This document shows, piece after piece, positions 42,401 through 52,998 of a stretch of 64,000 bases of DNA. The DNA lies in NCBI RefSeq assembly GCF_002443255.2, contig NW_019211456.1:14220229-14284228 (forward strand), in the 5' to 3' direction. The notes under the pieces were generated by a model. That model was not told the origin of the DNA, did not search any database, and saw only the letters and a list, made by a program, of their open reading frames with translations. This stretch comes from Varroa destructor (Eukaryota > Arthropoda > Arachnida > Mesostigmata > Varroidae). Every line of letters begins with the position of its first letter. Position 1 is the stretch's first letter. The translations under genes and the position numbers were made by a program.

Positions 42401-43326
42401 ATTTACGATCGAGCAAATCACTCAGTTCCTGTGTACTCAAATATCGAACTTCACTGCTGGATGTTTAATTCGCTCAACTGTCGTGGTAATTTCACGAATT
42501 AATTTCGTAATACAGGGAGCATCTTTCGTATCGAAATTCGTAGAACGGAAGCGATGGAATCACAAGTAGGCAGTTTTTTCTCACTAACGTACGTTCACCA
42601 ATTTGTATGGACGACACTGTAGTAACTTTTACAAGTTTTGTGTCGTCTAGGCACAATTAATTTTTGCAGCAATCTTTAAGGTACTCTATCTTAAGTTTAA
42701 GCGAAGGGATCTTAGCACGTTTATTACTTCCAGATCATGACCCTCAAACGCCATCGATGTCGATCTGGTACGACTCATGTCACCCGGCTTCAGTGGGAAA
42801 ATGATCAATACTTTTCGGTAGCTCAATAGAATTTCATAAATCAACCTTAACCCTTGTTCGATTTTGCGTTTAGGCTATCTTGAATACCTTTTAGACTCAA
42901 TGATTTCGTCAGGAATACCTCTACAACAAATCACTCCTCGATGTCTACGTCGAAGAGGTTCAATGATTTGTGTCAAGCTCAACTCGAATCCGGTTGATCT
43001 ACACAAGAAACTTAAAGAACGAGGTGTCATTGTGAGTAATATTACAGCTTATTCAATAACTATACCTTTGCGGTAAACGCTTATTAAGTAGCAATAGTAG
43101 TAGCATATTAGATGGCTACCTATGAAAAAGTGTTCCATTAGCGAATTGTATGTAAGGATATAACCTATATAAAATTTGCACGGTTTTTGTTAACTCGAAT
43201 CATCTTCTCAAGCAGTGCGACGTTCGAAAACCGGGAGTGCTCCGCGTGACACCGTGCCCGCTATATAACTCATTTCGCGATGTGTGGCAGTTTGCCCAGA
43301 CACTTAAACAAGCTACTACAACCTGA
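27279..43326 (+). CDS. KYNU: Kynureninase, 12 coding exons (first exon not found)
   Basis: Kynureninase is a PLP enzyme of tryptophan breakdown that cleaves kynurenine to anthranilate and 3-hydroxykynurenine to 3-hydroxyanthranilate, releasing alanine. Exons: 27279-27416, 27656-27780, 31188-31270, 36479-36540, 36811-36882, 38746-38856, 39182-39292, 39651-39749, 40297-40420, 40701-40844, 42874-43031, 43216-43326. All junctions are GT/AG and in frame, giving 445 residues and a TGA stop; human KYNU has 465. Landmarks in order: CGHSLGL (substrate-site Ser), GAEHHY (His), NGLTVNLHL (phosphate-binding Leu-Thr), FPSDLYAVKSQ (Asp), DAAHAIGN (Asp and His over the PLP ring), [13 protein letters not shown] (Tyr plus the PLP lysine), GWWGN (Trp), SNCPP (Asn) and [11 protein letters not shown]. 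The RPW motif found after the His in human KYNU reads LPA here. No in-frame ATG exists at the first exon, so a short upstream exon must supply the start. The exon set is read directly; the function follows from the family. Confidence 0.95.
27656..27780 (+). CDS. KYNU: KYNU exon with CGHSLGL motif
   Basis: The acceptor is ttttaacgatag and the donor is the strong AAT|gtaagt. The exon starts [13 protein letters not shown] and contains [14 protein letters not shown], equivalent to human IYFLGNSLGLQPK; Asn is replaced by His while the substrate-site Ser is kept. The frame is closed by a TAG that forms the acceptor itself, which fixes the exon start. It ends in phase 2 and is completed to Met by the next exon. 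Confidence 0.95.
30114..30152. repeat. 16-base tandem duplication
   Basis: CAGTCATCACCTTATT occurs at 30114-30129 and again at 30137-30152, separated by CAGTCAT, itself a partial copy. It looks like a local slippage duplication within a KYNU intron. Confidence 0.9.
31188..31270 (+). CDS. KYNU: KYNU exon with substrate-site His
   Basis: The acceptor is ctgttag and the donor GCAG|gtgtgt. The exon encodes [14 protein letters not shown] and then [14 protein letters not shown]. It aligns to the human segment containing AYGHEVGKRPWITGDE: the glycine-His neighbourhood and the helix that follows are kept, but RPW is replaced by LPA. This is the most divergent exon. It is supported mainly by position, phase (2 in, 1 out) and the helix pattern. 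Confidence 0.82.
31866..31915. repeat. 20-base hairpin in KYNU intron
   Basis: AAATTTTCTGACCAGCACGT and, ten bases later, ACGTGCTGATCAGAAAATTT form a stem with one mismatch. The copy lies inside the long fourth KYNU intron. The mixed base composition makes it less likely to be chance than an A+T-only palindrome. It could be the end of a foldback element or a structured intronic RNA. Confidence 0.75.
35095..35120. repeat. (GACA)n microsatellite
   Basis: About six GACA units within the fourth KYNU intron. Confidence 0.9.
36479..36540 (+). CDS. KYNU: KYNU exon with PLP phosphate-binding loop
   Basis: A T-rich tract and atttacag precede the exon, and the donor is ATG|gtaaat. It encodes [20 protein letters not shown], nearly identical over its second half to human [12 protein letters not shown]. 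The Leu-Thr pair binds the cofactor phosphate in the family. Confidence 0.96.
36811..36882 (+). CDS. KYNU: KYNU exon, [12 protein letters not shown] to FPSD
   Basis: The acceptor is gatatttcag and the donor TTG|gtaagt. The 24 codons give [20 protein letters not shown] and then PSDL, matching human [20 protein letters not shown] and PSDH. The Asp near the end contacts the substrate/cofactor region in the family. Confidence 0.96.
38746..38856 (+). CDS. KYNU: KYNU exon, YAVKSQ to DDVLE
   Basis: The acceptor is acatttccag and the donor GAG|gtatat. The 37 codons run from [12 protein letters not shown] through [17 protein letters not shown], matching human YAIESQLQLHGLN to EDILE. Both boundaries are phase 0. 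Confidence 0.96.
39182..39292 (+). CDS. KYNU: KYNU exon with VVQYYTGQ strand
   Basis: The acceptor is gcgcctaacag and the donor CAG|gtaagg. The 37 codons start [20 protein letters not shown] and continue [17 protein letters not shown], matching human [34 protein letters not shown] by position. A longer overlapping open frame in this stretch is a shadow. Confidence 0.95.
39651..39749 (+). CDS. KYNU: KYNU exon with cofactor Asp, His and PLP Lys
   Basis: The acceptor is aattttccag. The exon encodes [16 protein letters not shown] and ends [11 protein letters not shown]. Asp and His of DAAH sit at the positions that contact the PLP ring, and the terminal Lys is the Schiff-base lysine. The donor AAG|gtgcta is weak. 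Reading on into the intron gives VLNS and then a stop about 40 bases later. Confidence 0.96.
40297..40420 (+). CDS. KYNU: KYNU exon, YLNSGAGG to KFEMRR
   Basis: The acceptor is tacaatcag and the donor GAGAG|gtacgt. The exon starts [18 protein letters not shown] and continues to [15 protein letters not shown], matching human YLNAGAGGIAGAFIHEKH and GWFGHELSTRFKM. The substrate-site Trp is kept. The exon is phase 0 in and phase 1 out. Confidence 0.96.
40701..40844 (+). CDS. KYNU: KYNU exon with SNCPP motif
   Basis: The acceptor is aattccgcag and the donor ACAG|gtaata. It encodes [20 protein letters not shown], then [11 protein letters not shown] and a helix ending RKQRIIT. It matches human [21 protein letters not shown]; the Asn of SN(C)PP is the substrate-site residue. 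Phase 1 at both ends. Confidence 0.95.
42874..43031 (+). CDS. KYNU: KYNU exon, GYLEYLL to KERGVI
   Basis: The acceptor is tttgcgtttag and the donor ATT|gtgagt. It starts [20 protein letters not shown] and ends [11 protein letters not shown], matching human GYLEYLI and ELEKRGVVCD. Phase 1 in, phase 0 out. Confidence 0.95.
43216..43326 (+). CDS. KYNU: KYNU last coding exon
   Basis: The acceptor is ttctcaagcag. It encodes [20 protein letters not shown], then [16 protein letters not shown] and TGA. This matches human [20 protein letters not shown] and the C-terminal helix. The arginine of LRVTP is at the position proposed to bind the substrate carboxylate. Confidence 0.95.
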   Translation, partial: CDVRKPGVLRVTPCPLYNSFRDVWQFAQTLKQATTT

Positions 43327-43710
43327 TTAACAGTGATGCAGGAGAGACGTCTGGGGAAGGCCATACGCAGAAAAAATACGAAACGCAGAATTACCTATGG
43401 ACAAGGATAAATACGACGAAAAGTAATTCACTGCCACCTAAAGTCTGATATTTTCAAAATTTCCCCATTTGCCTTAAATTCTCCATTGCCAATTAGACGG
43501 ACAAAGTGTATGCAAACCAAATCTTATCTTATGAATCTGTTTTTGATCTGCTTATGTCAAAGTGTATAGATGACGAAACAAAACTTTAAAAATATATTGT
43601 ACTACAAAATTGGGTATATATACAATGACAAACGAAGGGTACTGAATAGTGTTTCCAGCGCGAACTATTAGTCGGCGAAAGATTTACCGATTTTCTTTTG
43701 AGCCATACGC

Positions 43711-43716
43711 AATAAA
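43711..43716 (+). terminator. Poly(A) signal AATAAA, probable KYNU 3' end
   Basis: This is the first AATAAA after the KYNU stop codon, about 385 bases downstream. A second AATAAA lies at 43818-43823. Either could set the 3' end; transcript data would decide. Confidence 0.5.
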
Positions 43717-43829
43717 GATTATACAGTGTTAATATACTACTACGTTGACGGTTCGCTCTTGTGTGCACTCATCGTAAGGTAATGCTCTAGTGAAAACGTC
43801 TAGCTTTGCAGCTATTCAATAAAGTGTTT

Positions 43830-46800
43830 GCGTTACTCCAAACCCATGCAACCCTACATCTAAATAGGTCCGTTTACATACATGTTCCTCTAGAACAACA
43901 CTTTTATACCAGCAATTACGAATTAACTCGTACCGTCGTCGACACGGCCTTCCTTCCAAACTAAACTTATTTACTTAATTAGTAACCGTTCGTTCGGAGC
44001 TTCAATAAACTACAACTGACTTTAATTCATTGTTTTTTTTTTTCATAACAATTTTTCCTATTCATAGCTAACGTTTTCCTTCCATTCGCAAGAAAAACAA
44101 AATGCTCTTGACGTTGACAGATCGTAGGCGGTCTCGGAGAAAGAAAAAAAAAGTCAATACGAAGTTATCCTTCTTCTCTCGTGGTATTGTTCTGCTGCGA
44201 TCGCGAACTATAGAATGCTGGTTAACTCTCTAATAATATAAAGAACTGAATCTTGCTGCTCCAAATGATTTTACTAAACGGCGTCCGTGACCAGATTGCT
44301 TTAGTAGTACTTCCTGCAGTGCGGTTCGAATCTGCCGGTTGCAGGTAACATTTTGCACAGCTCTTTATAGAAACAAGCTGTTTATCTGTTCTTTACAAGG
44401 GTTCATTCCTTTCGGCGGCTTGAAGGTGAAATTCTTGTCGAATTTACGTCTACTAGGCGCTGCGGTCTCCACGGCAACGCCGGATTTTGCTAGAAACAAT
44501 TTCCCATCATGTTGTATCATTTTCCGCTTTTTTTTTTTACCAATTCATTAAGCAGTCCTATATTCCCACTTAGTCTTCTTTGGTCGACATTGGCGACTAT
44601 CACTAACTCAGTCTTCTATTTTACGCCACAAGTTCTCATAGTGGTTGCATTATGATCGGCAACGACGTTGAGCTTACGTATAATACAGCGTGAGAGTTTT
44701 TGTGCAGTATGAATTCACAGGAAAACTTTTGGACAAGCACATGTGCTTTCGGATAATTTCTCGAAGGACCGATGTGCATATTGTTTTTCCGACGGGCAGC
44801 CGTATGTCAACAGTATCAAATAGAAAACACCGTTTCAGAATGTCCTGTTCTCTTGTCCTATGTCGAGCTCAATTACGCGTATGATCTCCCTTTGTGAGTT
44901 GCCTTTTTGCCGGTTTTCGCCGGCGAGACAATGTACAGTCTGTTTGACTTTTGTTTTAAGCCGGTCATCTATCATGGCGACCTTGACGTGTGCTTATCGC
45001 AGGACTTCTCTGTGAATACATTTAATAACTCTTCCCTTATTCGATGTGTATATATTTAATCTCTTTCAACTGTTTGTTTCCTTTTTGCTTTTTTATATTT
45101 GAAACGGTACGATGGCTATGCGTAAATGATTTGTACTGGATTGCACGGAGCCCCCGGTAACTCAAAACATGCGCCAAATTCTTAGTTTCTCACGAAATAT
45201 CATCGAGATAATTATAGTGTGCTTATTTAGCGCTTAAAGAATTAACCAACAAGTGAAAAATCGCAAAAACATGTTTTTACTCGAAAAAAAAAAAAAACAA
45301 CGAGCTCTTGAGTAAATTTTCATCAACCAGTTTAGAAATCCATGACAGCAACCCAGAATACATATATACGACGGAGATCCAGTAGCTGATATTACTAGTC
45401 CCAAGTGCTTACCTGATTTAAAAACGGCATCTTTTATTGAAGTAATGCACTACTCTCGACTCTAGCTCTCGCCTACTAAATATACAGGCTTGTGATGTAG
45501 CCCAGGTTCGAAACTAATCACAGATACGTAGCGTTGCTTCGTGCTGATGGCCAGCCGTCTGAAACGATACTTAATAGACGAACGGAATGTAATGATTGAA
45601 ACATTTATTTATTTCGCTCACACATGAAACTTTACAAGTTATGTTACTTGAGCTCCTTACCTTTGGTACTGTCAGCAATGTTCCCTATGTAGGCGAGTCT
45701 TCGAACAACGAATGAACTGTTCGGTATAAAGTGAAAAGCCTGCCCCTAGAAGACCTCTCTAGGGCTGATCTTGTTGAACCTACCCGGGATTTCTCTAACG
45801 TACCTATGAAATAGCATGCTAACTATATAAGCAGTACCCATTGGCCTTTGTCCAATTCGCGCTACTTTTTTTTTATTCAGAAACAATGTCTGCCTATCTT
45901 TGGTTCTCTTGTAACGATGTTTTTTTCAAGGTTGTTAGTTAAAAGCCGCATACCTGTGCATCGTTGCTATGGCAACACAGTGAATGAGATGCACACAGCA
46001 CGCTACCTTTTTTGTCTCTGTGATTGACCTTAATTTAATGTCGGTATCGCAAATTTGATATGCCCGTTTTTGAAGCCGATGTCAGGGTTAACATTTGTCA
46101 CGCGAACAAAACGATGGCAGAAAAGCTTATCGATATGCGCAAAATGTCGGGAACTCGGTCTAGCTTTGAGATTTTTCAAAAACTCTCGTGGAAGCCTCTA
46201 TCAGCCTATAAATAAGGCAGATAATAATAGCATTATCCAGTGTTTTTTTTTTGTTTTCGGTTAACAATTGAGTGAAGGCCATACAAATACAATTATTGTG
46301 AGAATCGTGTGGTAACTACGCTTCAGGCCAATTATTGCTAAACCTTGGCCAATCAAAGCAAAAACGTTCAAATTAAATTACGAGGGAAATATCGCCGTTA
46401 TATTTTTTCATGGGTATACAGATGGACGGCTATATACGGTAGATTACTTTTTCTTACCTTTAGATAAGTCAACATCAATCTGGTTTATGTAGGCTAGGCG
46501 ACGTTCGCCAGTGAATACCGCAAGGATAGGAGTATCGACCGCGTCAGATACCCGTGCATCTGCCTACTGCAACCTAACGTTTTAACGGGTACAACATGAC
46601 AAGCTGTCTCTGAGTCGGTGTTGGCGTCACGCGAGCATGCACAGGCGCTAGGATCGGACGTTTGAAATAGTATTGCCTTTGAGGTACTCTGTAAAATAGC
46701 AGGTTTCGGTTCTACCACTTTGTCCTTAACAGGTCTTCGGGTTGCAATCAGTATTGATCGTGGTCGTTCCGAAATCCAGAACGTGTGCTAGAAAATGACA

Positions 46801-48600
46801 TAAGACAGTTTGTTCTTGAGCAGAAAAACAGGCAACAAAGTCAACACAAGTTGACCCCATCGTATACACGTAAGGATAGAAAAAGCAAACTGATGTTGGT
46901 GTCCAATAAGCAAAAGTTTGTGAGAATGATAGAACCTAGTATACAAAGCTCTTTTCTCAATGGAAACAAAAAGAGCTGATATTGCTTGGAGCATTAAAAG
47001 CTGAAATTTATGAGAAAAATGATTTTGCAAAAAATTTTATTCGATTTATTCGTTTAGCTGGGGAATGATCGCCCTATCATCAAAGATTTTTCGTTGCCCT
47101 CGGATTCAAACTCGAGTTGTCCGACTAGTTGGCAAGGATGTCACTTATGCGCTAATTCACGCAGGCTAAATGGAAAAGGAAAAACAAATGGTAAACGCTA
47201 ATGAGCCACGTAGGGTGGAGAAAGAGAAAAATGGAAATTAATAATAGTTTAATCAATTTAAAAAAATAGAAAAAGATATGATGGAAAGGGAGAAAAGGTG
47301 CCAAATTGATGGCAAAATGTCTTGTATCTCTGTCTTTAAAAACGATGGAATTTACGACAAAAAGTGTGAAAAAAAAGAGGGGGTTAAAAATCGAGGCGCT
47401 TCTGATGACGGAATCATATGTGTTGTTATAGGGTATTAGCTTAAAATGTTCTCTGATTTTCACAGCAAAGATCCCTGAAATCCGGCCCGGTCTATATCTC
47501 AATTAGGTTTAACCAAAGGGTTCTACTACATAATGTTCGTTGATGGTGACATTTCTCAGCCTAATTGAGTAGTTTCGTTTTTCAATGCTTACTGTTTGAC
47601 GATGGGTATTTACCGCACAGCTTCTGCATACGGTACCTTCTCCGACACTTAACTATAGGAGGAGACTAACAGATATCAACATTTTCTTGACCTAAATTAA
47701 TTGTTCAAGTGGTTCACTTTCTGGTTAAAAATTTCAGACGTAATTTTCAATAAGATCTATTGAAAAATTTCATGATGAGCAAATGTTACAAATGCTTAAT
47801 GGTATATAAGAGTTTGCCACAAATTTATCAGTGCCGAAATTGCACAATGCAATACAACGTCCGAGAGACATTAACGAATGGTACCGTTTTCGAAACATAG
47901 ACACTAGTTTTTTTTCCTTATTTTTCCTCAATTTAGTACGTATTCCGTCCGACAGAAACCTTAATGCTAAGTAAAAGAGGTCTCGTTCGTTGTCTTCTAA
48001 AATCGATAGTATTTGAGTTATTGGAAAATGTCTGTCGGTTTCGAGTTTTTGAAGTATGCTCGCTCAAAATTTGGACTATAACTAATAAACGATGAGAAAT
48101 ACAGATGGATACCCATTTTGACTATTTGGCTATCAACTAGGTTCCGCTGCAGCCTTGCTTATGGTTTTCCTTTTCTAAGTTTTCATTTGTTGATAATTAA
48201 AGTTTGCATACAGCGTTAAAATAAGAATGAGACATAGAATAGTTACTTCTTCTTTTTAAAATTGTACTTGGACTTGGGCCTTCAAAAATGGATATGTCTG
48301 GTAAAAGAAAAATTGGTTTGCGATACCGACTTCTTGCCGATGGCAGCGATCTGCGAAAGTAACGTAGGACGTTTGTTCCGCTTTTGGTGGGGACTCTATG
48401 CCATTCATTACATTTGTTCCCTTTAAGAGTGGCTTACGTCGATTCTTATTGAACTCGAAAAATCGACGACAGTACATACACTCTTTACATCGAAAGCGTC
48501 ATTCCTAATAGTACTGCCACCTATAGAACACTTGCCACAGGTAGCTTGAGCTGTTTCGGTGCCTTCCTAACCTAGGCTAAGAATAAATATTGCATACCAA
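43830..48600. other. Intergenic DNA, nothing assigned
   Basis: A+T-rich with T and A runs. A 116-codon minus-strand frame near 47.2-47.5 kb is low-complexity Phe/Leu sequence from an A-rich plus strand, not a gene. Confidence 0.5.
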
Positions 48601-48619
48601 AAGTGCTGCTTCCTTTGAT

Positions 48620-49760
48620 CTGGAATCCGAGTTCAAGGTAACGTTTCGCCACGCGAATAGAAAGAACTATGGCCGGAGTTCTTGCGTAACAACAGAAGCA
48701 GCTGTCAAACTCTAGTGCGGTTTGAGAAGTGGAATATCCACGGGCGGAACTATAAGAAGAGTGCTCAGCTACGCAACATGGGCAAAAATGCCCAAGACTT
48801 TATCCTTATTATATTACTAGACGTCAAGAACGCTCTGAACATAATAAACCGGAAAATCATAACGGAGGCGCTGGAGCATTAAGGCCGCCGAATACTATCG
48901 TCATATCTAAGAAGTAGGTAACTATGTGGGGAAGGACAGCATTAGTGAGTTACTGCTGGGTCCCGCAGAGTCCGCTTCTTGGGCCGACATTGTAAAATCT
49001 AGTCTATGAAAATACGGGAAAAAGGGGTTCTATCTGGAGGTCGTAATGTATACAGAACTCATTGGCTCGACGCGTATAAAATACGCGCCTGCAAAGGTCC
49101 ATCGGGCTCTGATCTCGAAAAAATTCCGCCAAAAGTTGGAGAAACTGAGGAACACATTAGAAGGCTGTTTGCAGCCATAGCGGAATTCGCGACGCGTCAC
49201 GCCTGCCTTGTGTTGGTGGACAGAGCCCCGGCGACGCAGGACAGATACATTCGGTTATCGGTCATAAGAACAATTGCCATGCGGAATTACAAGAATGACA
49301 CAATGGAATCTACTAGCACGAATGAGCGGAAAGAGCACTATGTGAGGAATGGGATCTTATCTCAACAAGAAGGTCTGTGCTAAACAAATAAAGCAAAGAC
49401 TGAATCGGCCAGTGGTGTCTTAGTCAGCGTCTTTGTTCACTCAGGCATTCAGATACACGGGCTGAGTGGACTAAAACACTGATCCCAAACTTGGCGGAGT
49501 AATATGCTAAAGCCTTCAAAGGGGTATTGTCACACCTAACCCAAATTCCCTCTGCATGTGGGCCACTTGAAACATATTTGGTACGGATTATGGAAACGTC
49601 TGTCGATGCTTATGTTCTATACAGCTCCGGAAACATGGACGATGGGACGCAAACCATCGAGAAATGCCGCCCTTTAAAGGTGGCTCAAGGAGACGCTGCG
49701 CACGTGAGGTTATCGCAAGCTCTTCATAGCATCTGAACAAACGAGACCTATTAAAGGAGT
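48620..49760 (+). mobile_element. Decayed R1/Jockey-type LINE, ORF2 fragment
   Basis: Landmarks of a non-LTR reverse transcriptase appear in order but in different frames. First is GLRSGIST (normally GFRxGRST) near 48717, then ILLDVKNALN near 48815 (first catalytic Asp block). VPQSPLLGPTL, followed by a stop, lies near 48963 (normally GVPQGSVLGPTLW). The C-terminal HLTQIPSACGPLETYLVRI follows near 49530, then a zinc-knuckle-like MDDGTQTIEKC near 49640, where most Cys/His ligands are lost. The FADD catalytic box is not visible. The element is broken by stops and frameshifts and lacks an obvious 5' half. It is an inactive 5'-truncated copy. Confidence 0.85.
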
Positions 49761-51879
49761 CACACGTTGAAGTAACGCAGGTCTTCCGATATCTTCGCTT
49801 TTTAGAAGGCTAGAAAAAGCCTTTAATCAGGTTAGGATTATAAAGTTTAGTGGCTATTGCCGTAGCGAGCTTAGGCTTTCGCACGGCGTATTTTCATATA
49901 TTCACCTGCGTCTTGAAAAAGCAGTAACGTTCGAAATTTAGTGTGAACAGAGCCTAAGTATAAGACGTATTAGAATAGGATGCACATAACCAAAGCCCCG
50001 TCTGCACAATGATTAACTATAAAAACAAGTTTAATTTTGAAGGCAAACAGCGTTGGCCAAGGCAATAGCCAATATGCAGCTGGTTAGAAAAAATATAAAA
50101 ACTTGCACTTGAGGAGAATAAATAATGTGAGTGGATTTATACCGCTGTTAAAAAAAATTTTAATTAGTAGTATCCAGTTAATAGGCTAGCAGCCAATGTA
50201 TATTCCATGCATATAATGTATTTTTTCTTGTACATGGAAAATAACCGTAACATTATCAATAATAAACAGCAGACAACAAGTCTAGAACGATCCTACATAC
50301 AAAACTAAGTCGTACATGCTATTTCTCTATCGTATGCATTGATAAAAAGACCTCTACTTTATTAATCACATAACAGAATAGGTACATTTTATAGATAAGG
50401 CAAATTATTCACGCAGCCCCTGTAATTTACTGCCTAATTCACAGCAATTGCGTATTGCCGTCTTAGGTATAATGAACGAAACTGGATTATCATTAGTTCA
50501 TCTAGAAGTGTTTATAATAGTCTTTCTTTATTGACCCCGATTTGTGTGTGATTCACGACGGTAAATTTCACTATCCTATGGTACTTTTTAATAACGTTCT
50601 TTTTATTGCTGCTTTGGCAGCTACGTTTAAGTTGCTCTTATCGAATGAATTCTAACATTGAACAGGGTAAATTTTGCTAGTTTCGACAGCGATTATCATC
50701 CACGCTTTCGATAAACTTCTTTACTTAATAACATAAATCAATTATAAGAAAAAAGACAGCGGTATTGTGACTTCTTGTACAGACCGACAATAATAAGTGT
50801 TCTGTCGATGAAAGCGATTCACGAACCTGACATCAAAGATATACATTTGTGCCTTCATTGTTCCATTGTTTGTAAATATGAAAATCTTTCTTTCAGGAGC
50901 TATAACAGCAGTTCCTGCGTTTTCCTTTAATGGCCCAGCTTCCGATTTCCGTTAGATTAGGGCATCGTTTACTGGTCACTATAGGAGTTTGTCCGGTAAC
51001 AGGGATCATCATGAGTAGTGATTGTCGCCCGTAGAAATTGCATCGTGCTTCACGCTATGGCGTTTTGGAATTCGTCGACTCGTCTAAAACTAATTAAACG
51101 GGGCATCTTGTTAGCAACTGTTCGGAAAAAAGCTTTCGAGGATGGCCCCTGCGCGAGCTAATTCGGATGATGCCATTAGGTTGGTAATTGGAACAGACAT
51201 TGTCTGGTGATATCCTTTACATTTGACGAAGAAAAAGAGCCTGCTTTTTTTTGTCTCGGTGGCAACTGGATCCATCGAGTTGTTTAGGTGTATTATTCAG
51301 CCGCTTCTGCACCATGGGTGTCACTCTACTACATGATGTAGGCGTATGTAAGAATATAATAAATCGACCTATCTTGAGAGTAGCGTGTAAAAGCAGAAAA
51401 AAGGACCATGTTATTATCTCAAGCAACCAGATAGTGGGGACACCTTTTATGATAAATGATTGATCTGTTATTGCGTCAGTGGCTTGACGCCATACCAAAT
51501 AAAAGGGTGTTAGGATACAAATATGATCAAATAATGTATTTCAGCGACTAATGATTTGTTTTTGTTTGGTTTAACATCTATATATTTAACAATGTAACTA
51601 CTTTGGCTTAGTTAAATTAGGTGAAATAGCGAGTCAACAATGAAACAGGTGGGACGCGGTATATGCTTGTGTCAAGCCGCTTATTCCACCTGTTGCCAAT
51701 AATCAAGGTCGCTCTCAACAGGTCTAGATAAACCGACGGCGGTCGGCTTTTGCGTTGCGAAGAATTAGTTTGTATAGTGATAAGGTGTCGCTACACAAAA
51801 CCATTATACGGTACGCGTGTATATTTAAGTTTGGAGCAGGCGTGTACTAGGTAGGTCATTTTGATCGCTGTTGAATACG

Positions 51880-52170
51880 TTGGTATGCTACGACACCAAA
51901 AGGATGACCTAGTCCGAAGCTGGAAAGCTGCTCGAGAGGCCTATAGCTATGAAAAGACGCTTCTGCATAGCAGTTAGTTAGATATTGCGGACGTCGGATT
52001 TCCCGTTATTTCATTGTCGAGGAAGTTGGGCTTTATGCCATATGATACAATCGTTTGGAGATATGGCGCCCGTAGTTTAGAGAACCCTAGATACATTCAG
52101 CAGGATGCAAAAAAAGCTTCGTTTGTGGGACTGGTGCAGGACGCGGTGTCTCCAGTGGCTCAGCTATGCT
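51880..52170 (+). pseudogene. Interrupted frame, unknown origin
   Basis: From the ATG near 51886 a frame of about 95 codons contains only one stop (TAG near 51976). It reads MLRHQKDDLVRSWKAAREAY before the stop and GFPVISLSRKLGFMPYDTIV after it. The composition looks protein-like. It may be a decayed transposon or gene fragment; I recognise no family. Confidence 0.2.
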
Positions 52171-52958
52171 GAATTATTATAGGCAAATTAAGCAATGCAG
52201 CTGATCTTACGATATCCGGAAGCCTGAAAACACTTAAGCTATTTGCTTACGTTCCAATATAATAGTTTTTTCGACCACAGAACAATAAGTTCTATAGAGA
52301 TCGCATGCACTGAACGCCTTAGCCTAAATCTGTTTGATTTATTAATGATAATAATAATAATAGTAATAAGACGTTTACTGCAAACTCACGTGTACAACGC
52401 ACAAAAATACATCGATCTGCCAGATTTACCTTATTTGAACAACTTGCTTATCTTCATGACATGTTCGCCTCTTGAGTCTACTGTCAATAATTCCCGCCAT
52501 GGCCTCTTCCTCTGAGATAACCCTGACATCACTGCGTCGATGGAAAACAGGTGACAGAACAACTGTGAATATGTCTATCGCTCAGCTAAAGAACCTTGCT
52601 TACTAATTATTTACCATGTAATGTCCATAATTTTATAATATACCCGACTTAGCTTCTAAACCTTTCTTTTGCTTCTGATGTTGAGCAGGGAGAAAATGAT
52701 AGACAGGTGTTCTACGAACAGAAGTAGGCGCGAGCTTTACGAGCTTCTCGTCGTTGCTCTGCTCAGGCATTTTTTTGTAGGCCAAAGCCGACCTGACAGC
52801 GGTTTGCAACTCATAGTTGAAGCTTTAGAGGAAAGAAGGCAGAGATGAAGAGCTGCCTTGTAGAAAATAGCCTTGACGGCGAGGGCAGGGCGAGTACGAG
52901 CTGGCGGGTCTCTAGCGGATCTAACACGATAGCAGCGGACATCGATACGAGCCACTGT

Positions 52959-52998
52959 TCAGTCTCAACCATCTCAGGCATCGTCGCGACTCCGCGAG
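52959..52998 (+). promoter_or_regulatory. Possible initiator and 5' leader exon
   Basis: The hexamer TCAGTC at 52959-52964 fits the arthropod initiator consensus, and 37 bases later a perfect donor CGCGAG|gtaagt occurs at 52998/52999. The stretch between them has no ATG. This fits a non-coding first exon for the unrecognised gene downstream. It is inferred from sequence only. Confidence 0.3.

Noticed and set aside
44320..44350. tRNA-like T-arm GGTTCGAATC
   Set aside because: No matching acceptor stem or D-arm is found at the expected distance on either strand.
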